DNA of 64,000 nucleotides, from the NCBI GenBank assembly GCA_963796915.1, contig CAWCNI010000002.1, positions 992,001 through 1,056,000 on the forward strand. The letters are read 5' to 3'. The first letter of the stretch is position 1; every line of letters begins with the position of its first letter. Under the pieces are notes generated by a model. That model saw nothing but the letters and a program-made list of their open reading frames with translations. It searched no databases and was not told the origin of the DNA. Source of the stretch: JAENWD01 sp963796915. Lineage in GTDB: Bacteria; Acidobacteriota; Vicinamibacteria; Vicinamibacterales; JAENWD01. Both the position numbers and the translations under genes were made by a program. Positions 10,201-18,495 of the stretch are shown here, in pieces.

Positions 10201-10462
10201 CCCATCCGGCACGTTCGGCAACGAGCTGCGGAACCGTCTGACGGGCCCCTCGTATCAGAGCTACGACATGACGCTGCAGCGCATGTTGAAGTTCAGCAAG
10301 GGCCTGACCGCGACGCTGCGGTGGGACGTGTTCAACCTGTTCAACCACACCAACTTCGGCCTGCCGAACCGCGACCTGTCCAGCCCCAGCACCGTCGGCA
10401 CGATCAGCAGCCTTGCCGGCGACGCGCGCGTCATGCAGCTGGCGGCACGGTTCACGTTCTAG
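7261..10462 (+). CDS. Oar-like TonB-dependent receptor with N-terminal carboxypeptidase-regulatory domain (frameshifted)
   Basis: ATG at 7261 follows AGGAGA and starts a signal peptide (MKLTVAIAALVAAVMAPAMA). Residues 25-110 form the carboxypeptidase-D regulatory-like domain (TLTGTVADSGGAVLPGVTVA). The plug follows (GGINVHGARALQNNFLLDGV, IQEFKVVTSPYSAEYGRSPG), then a long 22-strand-type barrel ending in QLAARFTF. About 1,066 residues, normal for this family in Acidobacteriota, which import unknown large ligands, often oligosaccharides or peptides. The frame changes near 8626-8630: VMSST continues as MVNEARISWSRS in the next frame if one base is removed (AGCACGCATGG). Otherwise intact. Confidence 0.9.
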
Positions 10463-10503
10463 ATGGTGCAGGGGTCAGGTGAGTTCAGGATTCTGAATGC
10501 AGG

Positions 10504-10540
10504 GGTGCCCGTTGGTCGCAAGTCGCGGGCGACGGGCACC
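10504..10540 (+). terminator. Hairpin after the TonB receptor gene
   Basis: GGTGCCCGT at 10504 pairs with ACGGGCACC at 10532 (9 bp) 41 bases after the stop. No clear T tract follows, so Rho-independent function is uncertain. Confidence 0.4.
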
Positions 10541-10636
10541 GTCTTCACGAGGCACAAAGCGCGGTAACGCGTCGCTCTCTGTCACGGTCGCGCGAACAGG
10601 GAGAACACGCGCCCACGGAAGAACGCGGGACAGGGA

Positions 10637-11125
10637 TTACTTGATGGGGCAGCTGTCGTCGAGGAAGCGGACGTTGCTCACGTCCATGACCGGGACGTTG
10701 GAGCCCGGCGTCGGCGGGGCCATGTGGCCGGGATCGCCGCCCGGCGCGCCGAACACCATGCGCGTTCCGCCCACTTTCACGCCAAGGCCTTCGCTGCCGA
10801 GCGCGCTGCGTTTGACGATGCCGGTGACTTCGACCAGGTGACCGTCCTGCGCTTTGACCAGATCCATCACGTCGTGCGGGCCGTTCACGCGGAAATGATG
10901 GCCGGTCACGTTCGGCCCGCGCATCGCGCCCTCGCCCTCGGGCCGCGGCGTCGCTGTGAACACCCGGCCCTTGAGGCAGCCGGGTGTCACAATCTCCACG
11001 GAGTCTTTCGGGACAGGCTTGGCCTCCTGCCCCTGCGGGACAGGTTTGGCTTCCTGTCCCGCCGGACTCGGCGCCTGCCCAAGAGGAGCGAGCGCGACGA
11101 CGATCAAAAGCAGTGCTGCGCGCAT
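10637..11125 (-). CDS. Hypothetical secreted protein
   Basis: The 162-residue product has a signal peptide (MRAALLLIVVALAPLGQAPS), then a repeated GQEAKPVP unit, then a compact domain: VTPGCLKGRVFTATPRP, GHHFRVNGPHDVMDLVKAQD, GHLVEVTGIVKRS. The pattern of short strands around GHLVEVTGIV resembles OB-fold proteins in which a small barrel follows a signal peptide. Its start is 2 bases downstream of the stop of the next gene upstream, so the two form an operon. Function unknown. Confidence 0.75.
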   Translation of the reverse strand: MRAALLLIVVALAPLGQAPSPAGQEAKPVPQGQEAKPVPKDSVEIVTPGCLKGRVFTATPRPEGEGAMRGPNVTGHHFRVNGPHDVMDLVKAQDGHLVEVTGIVKRSALGSEGLGVKVGGTRMVFGAPGGDPGHMAPPTPGSNVPVMDVSNVRFLDDSCPIK

Positions 11126-11127
11126 GA

Positions 11128-11832
11128 CTACGGCTTGACGACTGCGAGTCCCGTCACCGTCGCGTCGGTGTTGTGTGCGAAGCGGATGCCGTAGATGCCG
11201 TCGGTGGACTTCAGCTTGCCCGCGCCCACCACGCTCGCCTTGTCATAGCTGCCGACGACAGTGCCGTTGATCGAGCAGTCGATCTTGTCGCCATGGACCG
11301 ACACCGCGATCTCCTGCGCGACGGGTTCGCCCGGCGCTGCGGCCTTGTGGACCGCGGCGTTCGCCTCGGACCGCGCGCCGTTCACCTTGAACGGATCGGG
11401 CCCGAAGCCGCGCACGATGAACGTGCCGTTGCCGTACGCCGCGCAGTACAGGTACGACGCGTTCGGCGTTCCGAGGTCGTTGCCGCCGATCACGATCCCG
11501 TATGGGTGCGGGTGATCGTTGAGGTTCATGTACTTCGGTTCGTTGAAGGTGGCCTTCACCGTGTAGTCGCCGCTTGCCGTGTTCGCCGGGTTCCAGAACG
11601 CGGCGGCAGGGCCGGTGGTGACGTGCAGGGCCTGGCCATCCTGTACCAGTTTGACGTCCTTGACGCTCTGTCCGGCCTTCTCGGCGCTCGGATCGACCTG
11701 TCCGGTCCAACCAGAGACCGCGATGCCGCCGCCGGGAACGGAACGCCCCGCGTCGGCCGCCTGGGCGTGAAGGGAGGGTGCTGAAAGAGCCAGCAGGCTT
11801 GCCGCAAGAATTGAGTTGTAAAGAAATCGCAT
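11128..11832 (-). CDS. Hypothetical secreted protein, LamG/DUF1080-like beta-sandwich candidate
   Basis: ATG at 11832 begins MRFLYNSILAASLLALSAPS, a clear signal peptide. The 234-residue product has GDYTVKATFNEPKY, HPYGIVIGGNDLG, YLYCAAYGNGTFIVRGFG, IAVSVHGDKIDCSINGTVVG and DGIYGIRFAHNTDATVTG. Two strands framing a short hydrophobic core and a conserved terminal GIRFAHNTD are typical of DUF1080/3-keto-disaccharide hydrolase-like or LamG-like secreted sandwiches, which bind glycans. The open frame extends far upstream, but the codons before 11832 look non-coding. Operon partner: the gene ending at 10637. Confidence 0.75.
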   Translation of the reverse strand: MRFLYNSILAASLLALSAPSLHAQAADAGRSVPGGGIAVSGWTGQVDPSAEKAGQSVKDVKLVQDGQALHVTTGPAAAFWNPANTASGDYTVKATFNEPKYMNLNDHPHPYGIVIGGNDLGTPNASYLYCAAYGNGTFIVRGFGPDPFKVNGARSEANAAVHKAAAPGEPVAQEIAVSVHGDKIDCSINGTVVGSYDKASVVGAGKLKSTDGIYGIRFAHNTDATVTGLAVVKP

Positions 11833-12123
11833 GGCTCCACTATAGGCGCGTCCGCGCCGACGCTCAACTCCCGCGGAACTGCCGAACGTTCGCGCCGAGC
11901 TGCAGGCCGGCGCGCTGACGCGTCGCGGCACCCGCGCCTCAGCGTTCCCCGAACCGCCACGTCGCGCGCGGGCCACCCGGCAGGAAAACGCCGTCCTCGT
12001 GACTGCGATCGGCCAGGCGCCGGCTGGCACCCTGCTTGCTGAAACATCCAGCAGACGCCAAGCGGTGTTCATTGCCAGCGCCGCCATCATTGACCCGGGA
12101 TTCCGGGGTTCGGGGACTGCGTC

Positions 12124-12576
12124 ATGCGGATGTTTCTTCGTCTCATCATCAGTGCTGCTTTTGTGCTCTTCGCGCTGGGCGTCGTCTCGACGCCCGCTCA
12201 AGCTCAGCTGGCCGACACGCTGTCGTTCACGACTGACTTCTCGTTCATGATCGGCAACCGGCAGATGCCTCCGGGAAAGTACGAGGTGCGACGTGTAGGC
12301 GATGACTCCTTCCTGTTCGAGGTGCGGGGCACGCGCACGGCATTCTTCGAGGTCAACAACGCGGGCGCTCCGCCGAAGGTGGGCGCGAACAGCGACGAAA
12401 TCCTGTTCGTGCATCATGGCGAGACTCTCGTGATGAGCGAGATCTGGGACGCCGGCTCCGGCAGCGGCGTCGTCACGATCGGCAGCGGGAAGGACATGCG
12501 TGAAGCGAGCAGCCAGGCGGCATCGGCAATCACTGTGGCGGCGTTGAGGGGCGCCGGCCTCAGCGCTGCCAGGTAG
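12124..12576 (+). CDS. Hypothetical secreted protein
   Basis: 150 residues with a signal peptide (FLRLIISAAFVLFALGVVST, cleavage after AQAQ). The mature part has LSFTTDFSFMIGNRQMPPGK YEVRR-type strands, FLFEVRGTRTAFFEV and EILFVHHGETLVMSEIWDAG. Small proteins with the pattern 'F-x-v-G-n-x-x-l-p-a-G-k-Y' occur in many Acidobacteriota as single secreted domains; role unknown. A perfect hairpin follows the stop. Confidence 0.75.
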   Translation: MRMFLRLIISAAFVLFALGVVSTPAQAQLADTLSFTTDFSFMIGNRQMPPGKYEVRRVGDDSFLFEVRGTRTAFFEVNNAGAPPKVGANSDEILFVHHGETLVMSEIWDAGSGSGVVTIGSGKDMREASSQAASAITVAALRGAGLSAAR

Positions 12577-12584
12577 CGAGCGCG

Positions 12585-12611
12585 GCGCGGCGCCAGAGTG
12601 TGGCGCCGCGC
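12585..12611 (+). terminator. Terminator-like hairpin
   Basis: Perfect 11-bp stem GCGCGGCGCCA / TGGCGCCGCGC with a 5-base loop, 8 bases after the stop of the upstream gene. It lacks a good T tract. Confidence 0.6.
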
Positions 12612-12647
12612 CGTTGGCACGGCAGGGCAACGAACTGTAAGGCCGAT

Positions 12648-12672
12648 GGCCAATCTGAAGATTGGCCCTACC
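12648..12672. repeat. Extragenic palindrome, CAATC subtype
   Basis: GGCCAATCTGAAGATTGGCC followed by CTACC, in the gap between the secreted protein and the amylase gene. This is the reverse orientation of the GTAGGG-first copies. Confidence 0.9.
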
Positions 12673-12719
12673 GACGCGACGGGGCACGGCAAGGGCAGGG
12701 CAGAAGCAAGGACGCCTGG

Positions 12720-14432
12720 CTACTTGAGGATCACGAACTGGTGTGGTGCCAGATCCAGCGTCACGAAACGCGCGCCGGAGGACGACGTCTCGACCGGCAC
12801 GCTGCCGGATCCGCCAAACAGAAACGTCATGCTCGACGGCGCCGGGTGCAGCGTCGCGTCCACGATCACCTTGTCGTGGCGCGTCTCGCCGGACACGTTG
12901 TAGGCCGCGAGAATTTCCTGAGGATAGAGCAGCCGCGAGAACGCCAGCGTGTAGGTCGTGCCGAACGGGAGACCGAAGTGCTCCCCGTCGGCTGAAATCT
13001 CGCGGTAGTACATCCTGCCAAACCGCAGCGGCGCGTGCGTGCGCGCGACCTCGGCGATCGCCGCGATGGACTTGTAGATCGCGCACTGCTGATTCAGCAG
13101 GCTCCCGCCCCCGGCCGACCGATCGAACAGCGCTTCCCGCATCTGGTTGTCGCCGCCATGGCCTTCCAGCCCCTGCTCGGTGCCGTAATAGATGCACGGC
13201 GTGCCCAGGGCGCACAGCAGGAAGCCGACAGCGGCTGCGACCTGCTCGTCCGATGCGCCGTGCGCGAAACGCCCGTCCGGCTGCCAGAACGAGTCGTGGT
13301 TGTCGACAAACGTCACCAGGTAGCGGCCGATCTCGCCGCGGTTGAGCGCGCGGTCTCGCTGCGCGTCGAGCCTGTTGAACAGGGTCTGCGGGCCGGTGAA
13401 TCCCTTCAGCACGTCGCGCAGCGGCGCGTTGTTCTCGTCGCTGAACACGCCTTCCGCCAATCTGAAATCGAGGACAGAGTTCAAGCCGAAGAACACCGTC
13501 GCGTCGCCGTCCTGCTTCGACGTGTTCTGCCCGATGTAGCGGTTGTAGATGTCGTCGGAGGGCGACGCCACCTCGCCGAAGAGGAAGAACCCGCGCTTGC
13601 CAAGCGTGTAGGCATACTCGCGGATGTTGGAGCAGAAGCGGGCGCACGCCAGCTCGCCCATGTGCTTCACGGCGTCCACGCGGAAGCCGTCGATGTCGGC
13701 CTCGCGGATCCAGTAGCAGTGGGCGGCAATCAGCGCGTTGATGACGCTCGACCCGATCGCGTCATCGTCGTTGGCGTAGTCCTTCAGTCCGACGATGTCG
13801 CCGTGCTGGTTTTCGGGAGCGTGATCGAAGTCGCGGATCTGGCCGCGCTTGTGGTACCAGGTGTCGTCGCGGAGCTCGACCGGGACAGGTCGATCCGGCC
13901 GGCGGAAATCGCCGAACGGAAACACCTGGTCATTGAAATAGAAGAAGGGGACGTCGCCGTCATAGAACCAGTTGTCGCCGGAGTGGTTGATGACGACGTC
14001 GAGGACGACACGAATCGGAAACGGACGTCCGTCCTTCGTGAACGCGTGTGCCGCCGCGACGAGGTCGACGAGATCCTGTCGCGTGCCGAAGCGCGGGTCG
14101 ATGTGGAGGTAGTTGTTGATGTCATAGCCATGGTAGGCATTGCCGTTGTTCTCGAAGACCGGTGACAGCCAGATGGCGGTGCAGCCGAGGCCGGCGATGT
14201 AGTCGAGACTTCGTGTGACGCCCTTGATGGTGCCGCCGAAAAACGCGTCAGGCGTCGGGATACCGGTCGAGCGGCCGCTGCCACCTGCCACCGGCCGAAC
14301 GACGTCGTCCTGGAAGCGGTCGACCAGCAGGAAGTAGATGAACTCCTCGCGCCATTCCCGATCGGTGCTGAAGTAGGTCTTGCCGGGTACAGGTCTGAGG
14401 TCGAGGTCCTTGATCGAAACCGGATCTGCCAT
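12720..14432 (-). CDS. Alpha-amylase family glycosyl hydrolase (GH13)
   Basis: The 570-residue protein has the four GH13 regions: VVLDVVINHSGDNW (region I), IDGFRVDAVKHMG with the Asp nucleophile near residue 250 (II), FFLFGEVASP with the acid/base Glu (III) and VTFVDNHDSF with the transition-state Asp (IV). Substrate side: CTAIWLSPVFENNGNAYHGY. No signal peptide is visible at the N-terminus (MADPVSIKDLDLRPVPGKTY), so it probably acts in the cytoplasm on alpha-glucans or trehalose/maltose-type substrates. Glycogen branching enzyme lies 6 kb away. C-terminal beta domain ends HQFVILK. Exact specificity cannot be read. Confidence 0.92.
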   Translation of the reverse strand: MADPVSIKDLDLRPVPGKTYFSTDREWREEFIYFLLVDRFQDDVVRPVAGGSGRSTGIPTPDAFFGGTIKGVTRSLDYIAGLGCTAIWLSPVFENNGNAYHGYDINNYLHIDPRFGTRQDLVDLVAAAHAFTKDGRPFPIRVVLDVVINHSGDNWFYDGDVPFFYFNDQVFPFGDFRRPDRPVPVELRDDTWYHKRGQIRDFDHAPENQHGDIVGLKDYANDDDAIGSSVINALIAAHCYWIREADIDGFRVDAVKHMGELACARFCSNIREYAYTLGKRGFFLFGEVASPSDDIYNRYIGQNTSKQDGDATVFFGLNSVLDFRLAEGVFSDENNAPLRDVLKGFTGPQTLFNRLDAQRDRALNRGEIGRYLVTFVDNHDSFWQPDGRFAHGASDEQVAAAVGFLLCALGTPCIYYGTEQGLEGHGGDNQMREALFDRSAGGGSLLNQQCAIYKSIAAIAEVARTHAPLRFGRMYYREISADGEHFGLPFGTTYTLAFSRLLYPQEILAAYNVSGETRHDKVIVDATLHPAPSSMTFLFGGSGSVPVETSSSGARFVTLDLAPHQFVILK

Positions 14433-14686
14433 GCGTGGCCCTGCCCTTCAGAACGACGTCGCGGCCATTCCCGAACACCTTCCATATGCGCATGAGTCGG
14501 TGACGAGCGCGTGACGGACCACGGCCGAGCCAATTTCCGGCACCCCTGGCTGACGAAAATTGTTATCAGAGGGGCGTCTGCTTCCGGCGGCTGCACACCA
14601 GTGCAGTGCGCGACCTTCGCCGCTGCTGGCAGTGGCTTTGCGGCAGTGCGGGCCGGGGCGCCGTACGTTCGCCCCGGGGAGGCACT

Positions 14687-16231
14687 GTGCGCTGCAACGA
14701 CTGCCAGACCGATCCTCTGGCTCACGACCAGTACTGCGAATGCTGTGGCGAGTTCATGCCCGACGGAGTGCACCTGGAGGCGGCGGCTGATGTCGAGGCC
14801 GATGCCACTCCAGCGCCTGCGCCCGCGGCGTCGCTGCAGGATTCCGCCGCACGTCCGGCCGCGCCGGCAGCGTCGCTCTATGATTCCGCAGCGCATCCAG
14901 CCGCGCCGGCGGCCTCCCTCTACGACTCCGCGTCGCACTCGATTGCGCGGCTGAGCGCCCGCTGCGAAGCATGCGGCAGCCCGACCGAGAGCATCGGCCT
15001 CTGCGCGCCGTGCCAGCGCGCGTTCGGCAGCATCCTCGAGCACGAGACGCCCGCGTCGACGGTTGCCCAGGTCCCTGAGGCCGCGCCCGCCGCGACGGCG
15101 CAGCCGGAACGTCCTGCGGCCGCTGTCGAAGCCACGCCGGCCCTGAACGTGACAGGCGCCGACGGCCAGCCGCTGCGATTGTGGGCGGCAATCGAACCGG
15201 CCGCGGCGCCCGTCGACAAGCAGGGCGTCGGCCCGGAGCACCAGGTCGAGGACGTCGCGACTGGAGCAGCGCAGGAATCCGCAGGTCTTCTTCTGCCGCC
15301 GCCTCTTCCCGTCCCTGACAGCGCCGCTGCGGCGCCAGCGGGCGATGCCGTGCGCCCCGCGCGCCGGCCTGGCGGCCCAGTCGTCCCGCCGCGCAAGTCG
15401 GCGTCGCGCAGCAACTCCGGAACGCGGACCGCAGCCTTTGCTGCCGCCGCTGTCGTGATTGTGGCGGCCATCGGCGTGCCGGTGGGCCATCGCCTCTTCT
15501 CGAGCAACGTCGTCGGCGAGGAGCCGGCGGCTGTTGCGGCCGTTGCGCCGGCCCCGGTGGCGCCGGCGCCACCTCCGCAACCGGTTACGCCAGCGGCGGT
15601 GCCTGTGTCCGCTGCGGTGACAGAGCCGGCAGTGCCGCCCCCGGCCGTGGTGCCGGCGGTCGCAACGGCTCCCGCGCCCGTCGCGGCTCCCGTCGAACAG
15701 GCCCCTGTCGTCACAGCGACGAAGGCCGTCAAGAAGCCAGCGCCGGCACCGACGCCGAAGCCGGTGGCGCTCAAGAACGCGAAAAACGCCAAGCAGTCGA
15801 AGGTTGCAGCGAGCCGCCAGCCTGCCGTGACCCACGCGGCACCAGAGCCGGTGGCCGCGCCGGCGCCCGCGCCTGTGGCTCCGCCCCCGCCGCCTCCGCC
15901 GGCGCCCGAGCCAGTCGAAGCGCCGTCAGGGCCCTTCTTCGAGGCGGGGCAGGTCACCGAGCAGCCTCGCGTGAGCTCGCAGGTGCCGCTGAACGTGCCA
16001 GAGGCATTCAAGGGACGGACGATGAACGACGTCGTCATCCTGCGCGTGCTCGTCTCGCAGAGCGGCCGCGCCTCCAACGTGAGCATGCTGCGCAAGTCGA
16101 AGGGCGGCGCCGCCCTGGACGAAGCGGTGATCGCGTCGGTGAAGCAGTGGCACTTCCAGCCGGCGCGCAAGAAGGGCGAGACTGTCAGCTGCTGGTTCAA
16201 CGTCGGCGTGCCGCTGAGCAAACTCGAATAG
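14687..16231 (+). CDS. Zinc-ribbon protein with one membrane helix and periplasmic TonB C-terminal domain
   Basis: I chose GTG at 14687, 4 bases after GGGGAGG. The N-terminus has a four-Cys ribbon (VRCNDCQTDPLAHDQYCECC) and a second one near residue 100 (CEACGSPTESIGLCAPC). Between them are three copies of an Ala/Pro unit with ASLYDSA. One helix at about residues 248-268 (AAAVVIVAAIGVPVG) follows a basic stretch. Then comes a long Pro/Ala linker and, from about residue 415, a TonB_C domain (NVPEAFKGRTMNDVVILRVL ... KQWHFQPARKKGE). TonB normally passes energy to outer-membrane receptors; cytoplasmic zinc ribbons are not part of the classical protein. Partner receptor and ExbB/D not seen here. 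Confidence 0.8.
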   Translation: MRCNDCQTDPLAHDQYCECCGEFMPDGVHLEAAADVEADATPAPAPAASLQDSAARPAAPAASLYDSAAHPAAPAASLYDSASHSIARLSARCEACGSPTESIGLCAPCQRAFGSILEHETPASTVAQVPEAAPAATAQPERPAAAVEATPALNVTGADGQPLRLWAAIEPAAAPVDKQGVGPEHQVEDVATGAAQESAGLLLPPPLPVPDSAAAAPAGDAVRPARRPGGPVVPPRKSASRSNSGTRTAAFAAAAVVIVAAIGVPVGHRLFSSNVVGEEPAAVAAVAPAPVAPAPPPQPVTPAAVPVSAAVTEPAVPPPAVVPAVATAPAPVAAPVEQAPVVTATKAVKKPAPAPTPKPVALKNAKNAKQSKVAASRQPAVTHAAPEPVAAPAPAPVAPPPPPPPAPEPVEAPSGPFFEAGQVTEQPRVSSQVPLNVPEAFKGRTMNDVVILRVLVSQSGRASNVSMLRKSKGGAALDEAVIASVKQWHFQPARKKGETVSCWFNVGVPLSKLE

Positions 16232-16336
16232 CACTGACAGCGCGAGGTGGGTCCTTGCGCTCCATCGATCCCACTCCCCACATCCGATCGCTTCGGCGCG
16301 CGCGTGCTATTCTCGCTGTCCGGAGGACGTAATTCG

Positions 16337-17338
16337 ATGCGGAGATGGACTCTGACAGTCGTCGGCGCGCTCGCACTGGCGGCAGCCGCGGGAATCACGC
16401 TGCGCGCGGACGTGCGTACAGAGCAGAAGACGCACGTGGCGTTTGCCGGCGCGCTCGGACGCATGGTGAACATGTTCGGCGGCAAGGCGGCCAAGGAAGG
16501 CGTGGTCCAGACGGTGGCCCTCAAGGGCGATCGCAAGATGACCACGACCGACCAGCACGCTCAGTTGATCGATCTGGCCGAGGAGAAGGTCTACGACATC
16601 AACCTGGGCGACAAGTCCTACACGGTCCTCACCTTTGCCCAGATGCGCCAGAAGATGCAGGAGGCGCAGGACAAGATGAAGGAGCAGTCGGAGAAAATGC
16701 AGGAGCACTCCGACAAGCCGGCCGAGCCGCAGAAGAAGATGGCCATCGACGTCAGCACGAAGGAGACCGGGCAGAAGAAGACCATCGCCGGCTTCGACTG
16801 CCACGAGACGATCACGACGGTCACGATGCACGAGGACGGCCAAACACTCGAAGCGGGCGGCGGCATGGTGCTCACGACCGACGCGTGGCTCACTGCCACC
16901 ATCCCCGCGATGAAGGAGATCGCCGCCTTCGATCGGCGCTACTTCGAGAAGATCTCGGGCATGGATCCTGCGCAGATGGCGCAGCAGATGGGGCAGGCGA
17001 TGGCGATGTACCCGATGCTGAAAGAGGCGATGGGCCGCGTCCGCACCGAAGGCGCGAAGGCCAATGGCACGCCGATCTCCACGGTGATGACCATCGAGAC
17101 CGTGAAGAGCCCGGAGCAGCAGAAGGCAGAGGCCGATCAGCAGCAGTCGTCGGGCGGCGGCGGACTCGGCGGCATGCTCGCCAAGAAGATGATGAAGAAG
17201 AAGCAGGCCGACAGCGCCGAGGGCGGCGATCAGTCACGCGCGCAGGTCATGACGTCGACGCTCGACGTGCTGAGCGTCGCGACCGACGTCGCGGCCGACG
17301 CCGTCAGCGTGCCGGCGGGATTCAAAGAGAAGAAATAG
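16337..17338 (+). CDS. Hypothetical secreted protein, DUF4412-like
   Basis: ATG at 16337 lies 10 bases after GGAGG. The 333-residue product has a signal peptide (MRRWTLTVVGALALAAAAGI). The mature part has TEQKTHVAFAGALGRMVNMF, VQTVALKGDRKMTTTDQHAQ LIDL-type strands, EEKVYDINLGDKSYTVLTFA, then a Lys/Glu/Gln-rich helix (about residues 105-140) and KKTIAGFDCHETITTVTMHE. A C-terminal low-complexity Gly/Lys tract precedes the end. The pattern 'marker - lipid-like binding - iagfdC' resembles DUF4412/LolA-like secreted proteins. Function unknown. Confidence 0.75.
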   Translation: MRRWTLTVVGALALAAAAGITLRADVRTEQKTHVAFAGALGRMVNMFGGKAAKEGVVQTVALKGDRKMTTTDQHAQLIDLAEEKVYDINLGDKSYTVLTFAQMRQKMQEAQDKMKEQSEKMQEHSDKPAEPQKKMAIDVSTKETGQKKTIAGFDCHETITTVTMHEDGQTLEAGGGMVLTTDAWLTATIPAMKEIAAFDRRYFEKISGMDPAQMAQQMGQAMAMYPMLKEAMGRVRTEGAKANGTPISTVMTIETVKSPEQQKAEADQQQSSGGGGLGGMLAKKMMKKKQADSAEGGDQSRAQVMTSTLDVLSVATDVAADAVSVPAGFKEKK

Positions 17339-17365
17339 GCGGGCTACGGGCTACGGACTCCGGCA

Positions 17366-17532
17366 GGGCCGATCTTCCGCCCTCGCGCGGAGCGCTTCGG
17401 CGGACTCGCCGTAGCCTTGGCGGAGGCGGTCAGATCGGTCTCTGATCGTTGACCGTGATGGCCAATCTGAAGATTGGCCCTACCGAATCAACACGGACTC
17501 CGGCTTCGGTAGGGCCGATCTTCAGATCGGCC
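17366..17532. repeat. Cluster of three extragenic palindromes
   Basis: An expanded copy (17366-17440), a CAATC copy in reverse orientation (17460-17484) and a CGATC copy in forward orientation (17509-17532) fill the gap between two convergent genes. GGGCTAC heptamers precede them at 17340-17356. Confidence 0.9.
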
Positions 17533-17545
17533 TCGGGCGAACCGA

Positions 17546-18481
17546 TCAGCCCTGGTCGAACCCGAAATATCCTTGCGCGTTTCCCCACGCGAGCTTCCTG
17601 AACACATCCGGGCTCGTCGCGCCTTTCAACAGCGTCAGCGTCTCGCGTGCCACGCACTTGCCGGCGAGGCGGCTGGCGTGCGGGTTGTTGGCCTGCGCGG
17701 TGCCGGCGCCGCGGCCGTCGGTGCATGAGCAGTCGCTGCCGAACATCAGCTTGTCCTGGTGACGCGCCAGGAAGTCGCGCGTGAACTCCGGATCGCGTGA
17801 CAGCGCGTTGTTGCAGGAGTTGGCGGACAAATCGCCATACAGGTTGGCGTAGTCACCGAGCAGCCTGTCGGTGATGCCGCCGCGCACGATCGGCCCGGTC
17901 GGATAGTCCACGTCGTCTTTGTAGTCGGCGCTGACGTTGGCCCAGAACGCGTCCGCGTGGCCGATGAAGCGCGTCTTCGGGTACGCCTTCAGCACGGCTT
18001 CGAATCGCTTGAACCCGGTCTCGAACACGCCCTCGGTGGGGAAGTGCGGCACTTCCTGGAAGTGAATCATGATCGAGACACCCGCCTCGCCCGCGAGCGC
18101 GTAGAGGCGGCTGATCTCCGGCCCGTCGGCCTCGACGTGCGACTTGATCTCGCCGAAGCCCACCGCGCCCTGCTTCAGCGCGGTGCTCAGCACGTCGGCG
18201 GCGTCCGGGCGCGCGACGTCGGTGCTTGCCGTCCAGACAAACCGGTGCGGATAGCGGGCCTGGATCTCACGCGCCTGGTCGGCGTACGTCGCCTGCGCCC
18301 GCAACACCGCGTGCGTGACGCCGCTTCCCTGCATGTGCGCGTACGCGCCTTCGACGGTGCTTCTCGGGTGCAGGTGCGTGTCCGCCACCGGCCCGCCCCA
18401 GTCGGGCACATCGTCGCTCGCCTTCAGCCGGGAGACTGCCGCCAGCGCCGAGGCTGCCGCCAGGAATTCTCGTCGGTTCAT
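17546..18481 (-). CDS. Amidohydrolase family protein with N-terminal export signal
   Basis: The 311-residue protein starts MNRREFLAAASALAAVSRLK, a short twin-arginine-like leader (NRREF) followed by a hydrophobic stretch. The body is a metal-dependent TIM-barrel hydrolase: ADTHLHPRS (metal-binding His pair), VSIMIHFQEVP, TRFIGHADAFW, NLYGDLSANS and KLMFGSDCSC with the late Asp. This is the amidohydrolase-2 plan (PF04909). Substrate is not evident. Its start is 14 bases downstream of the dehydrogenase stop, suggesting an operon. Confidence 0.88.
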   Translation of the reverse strand: MNRREFLAAASALAAVSRLKASDDVPDWGGPVADTHLHPRSTVEGAYAHMQGSGVTHAVLRAQATYADQAREIQARYPHRFVWTASTDVARPDAADVLSTALKQGAVGFGEIKSHVEADGPEISRLYALAGEAGVSIMIHFQEVPHFPTEGVFETGFKRFEAVLKAYPKTRFIGHADAFWANVSADYKDDVDYPTGPIVRGGITDRLLGDYANLYGDLSANSCNNALSRDPEFTRDFLARHQDKLMFGSDCSCTDGRGAGTAQANNPHASRLAGKCVARETLTLLKGATSPDVFRKLAWGNAQGYFGFDQG

Positions 18482-18495
18482 CGTGACCTCGGTTC

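Noticed and set aside
11833..13647. Long open minus-strand frame upstream of the secreted protein at 11128
   Set aside because: It is antisense to the secreted protein at 12124 and overlaps the amylase gene in another frame; composition is Arg/Ala-rich as in shadows. The signal peptide fixes the start at 11832.
13784..15835. 683-codon open minus-strand frame
   Set aside because: It covers parts of the amylase gene and the antisense of the zinc-ribbon/TonB gene and is Arg/Gly-rich without domain signal.
14920..16545. 541-codon minus-strand frame
   Set aside because: Exact antisense of the zinc-ribbon/TonB gene; the Ala/Pro codons produce long Gly/Ala/Thr open frames in reverse.
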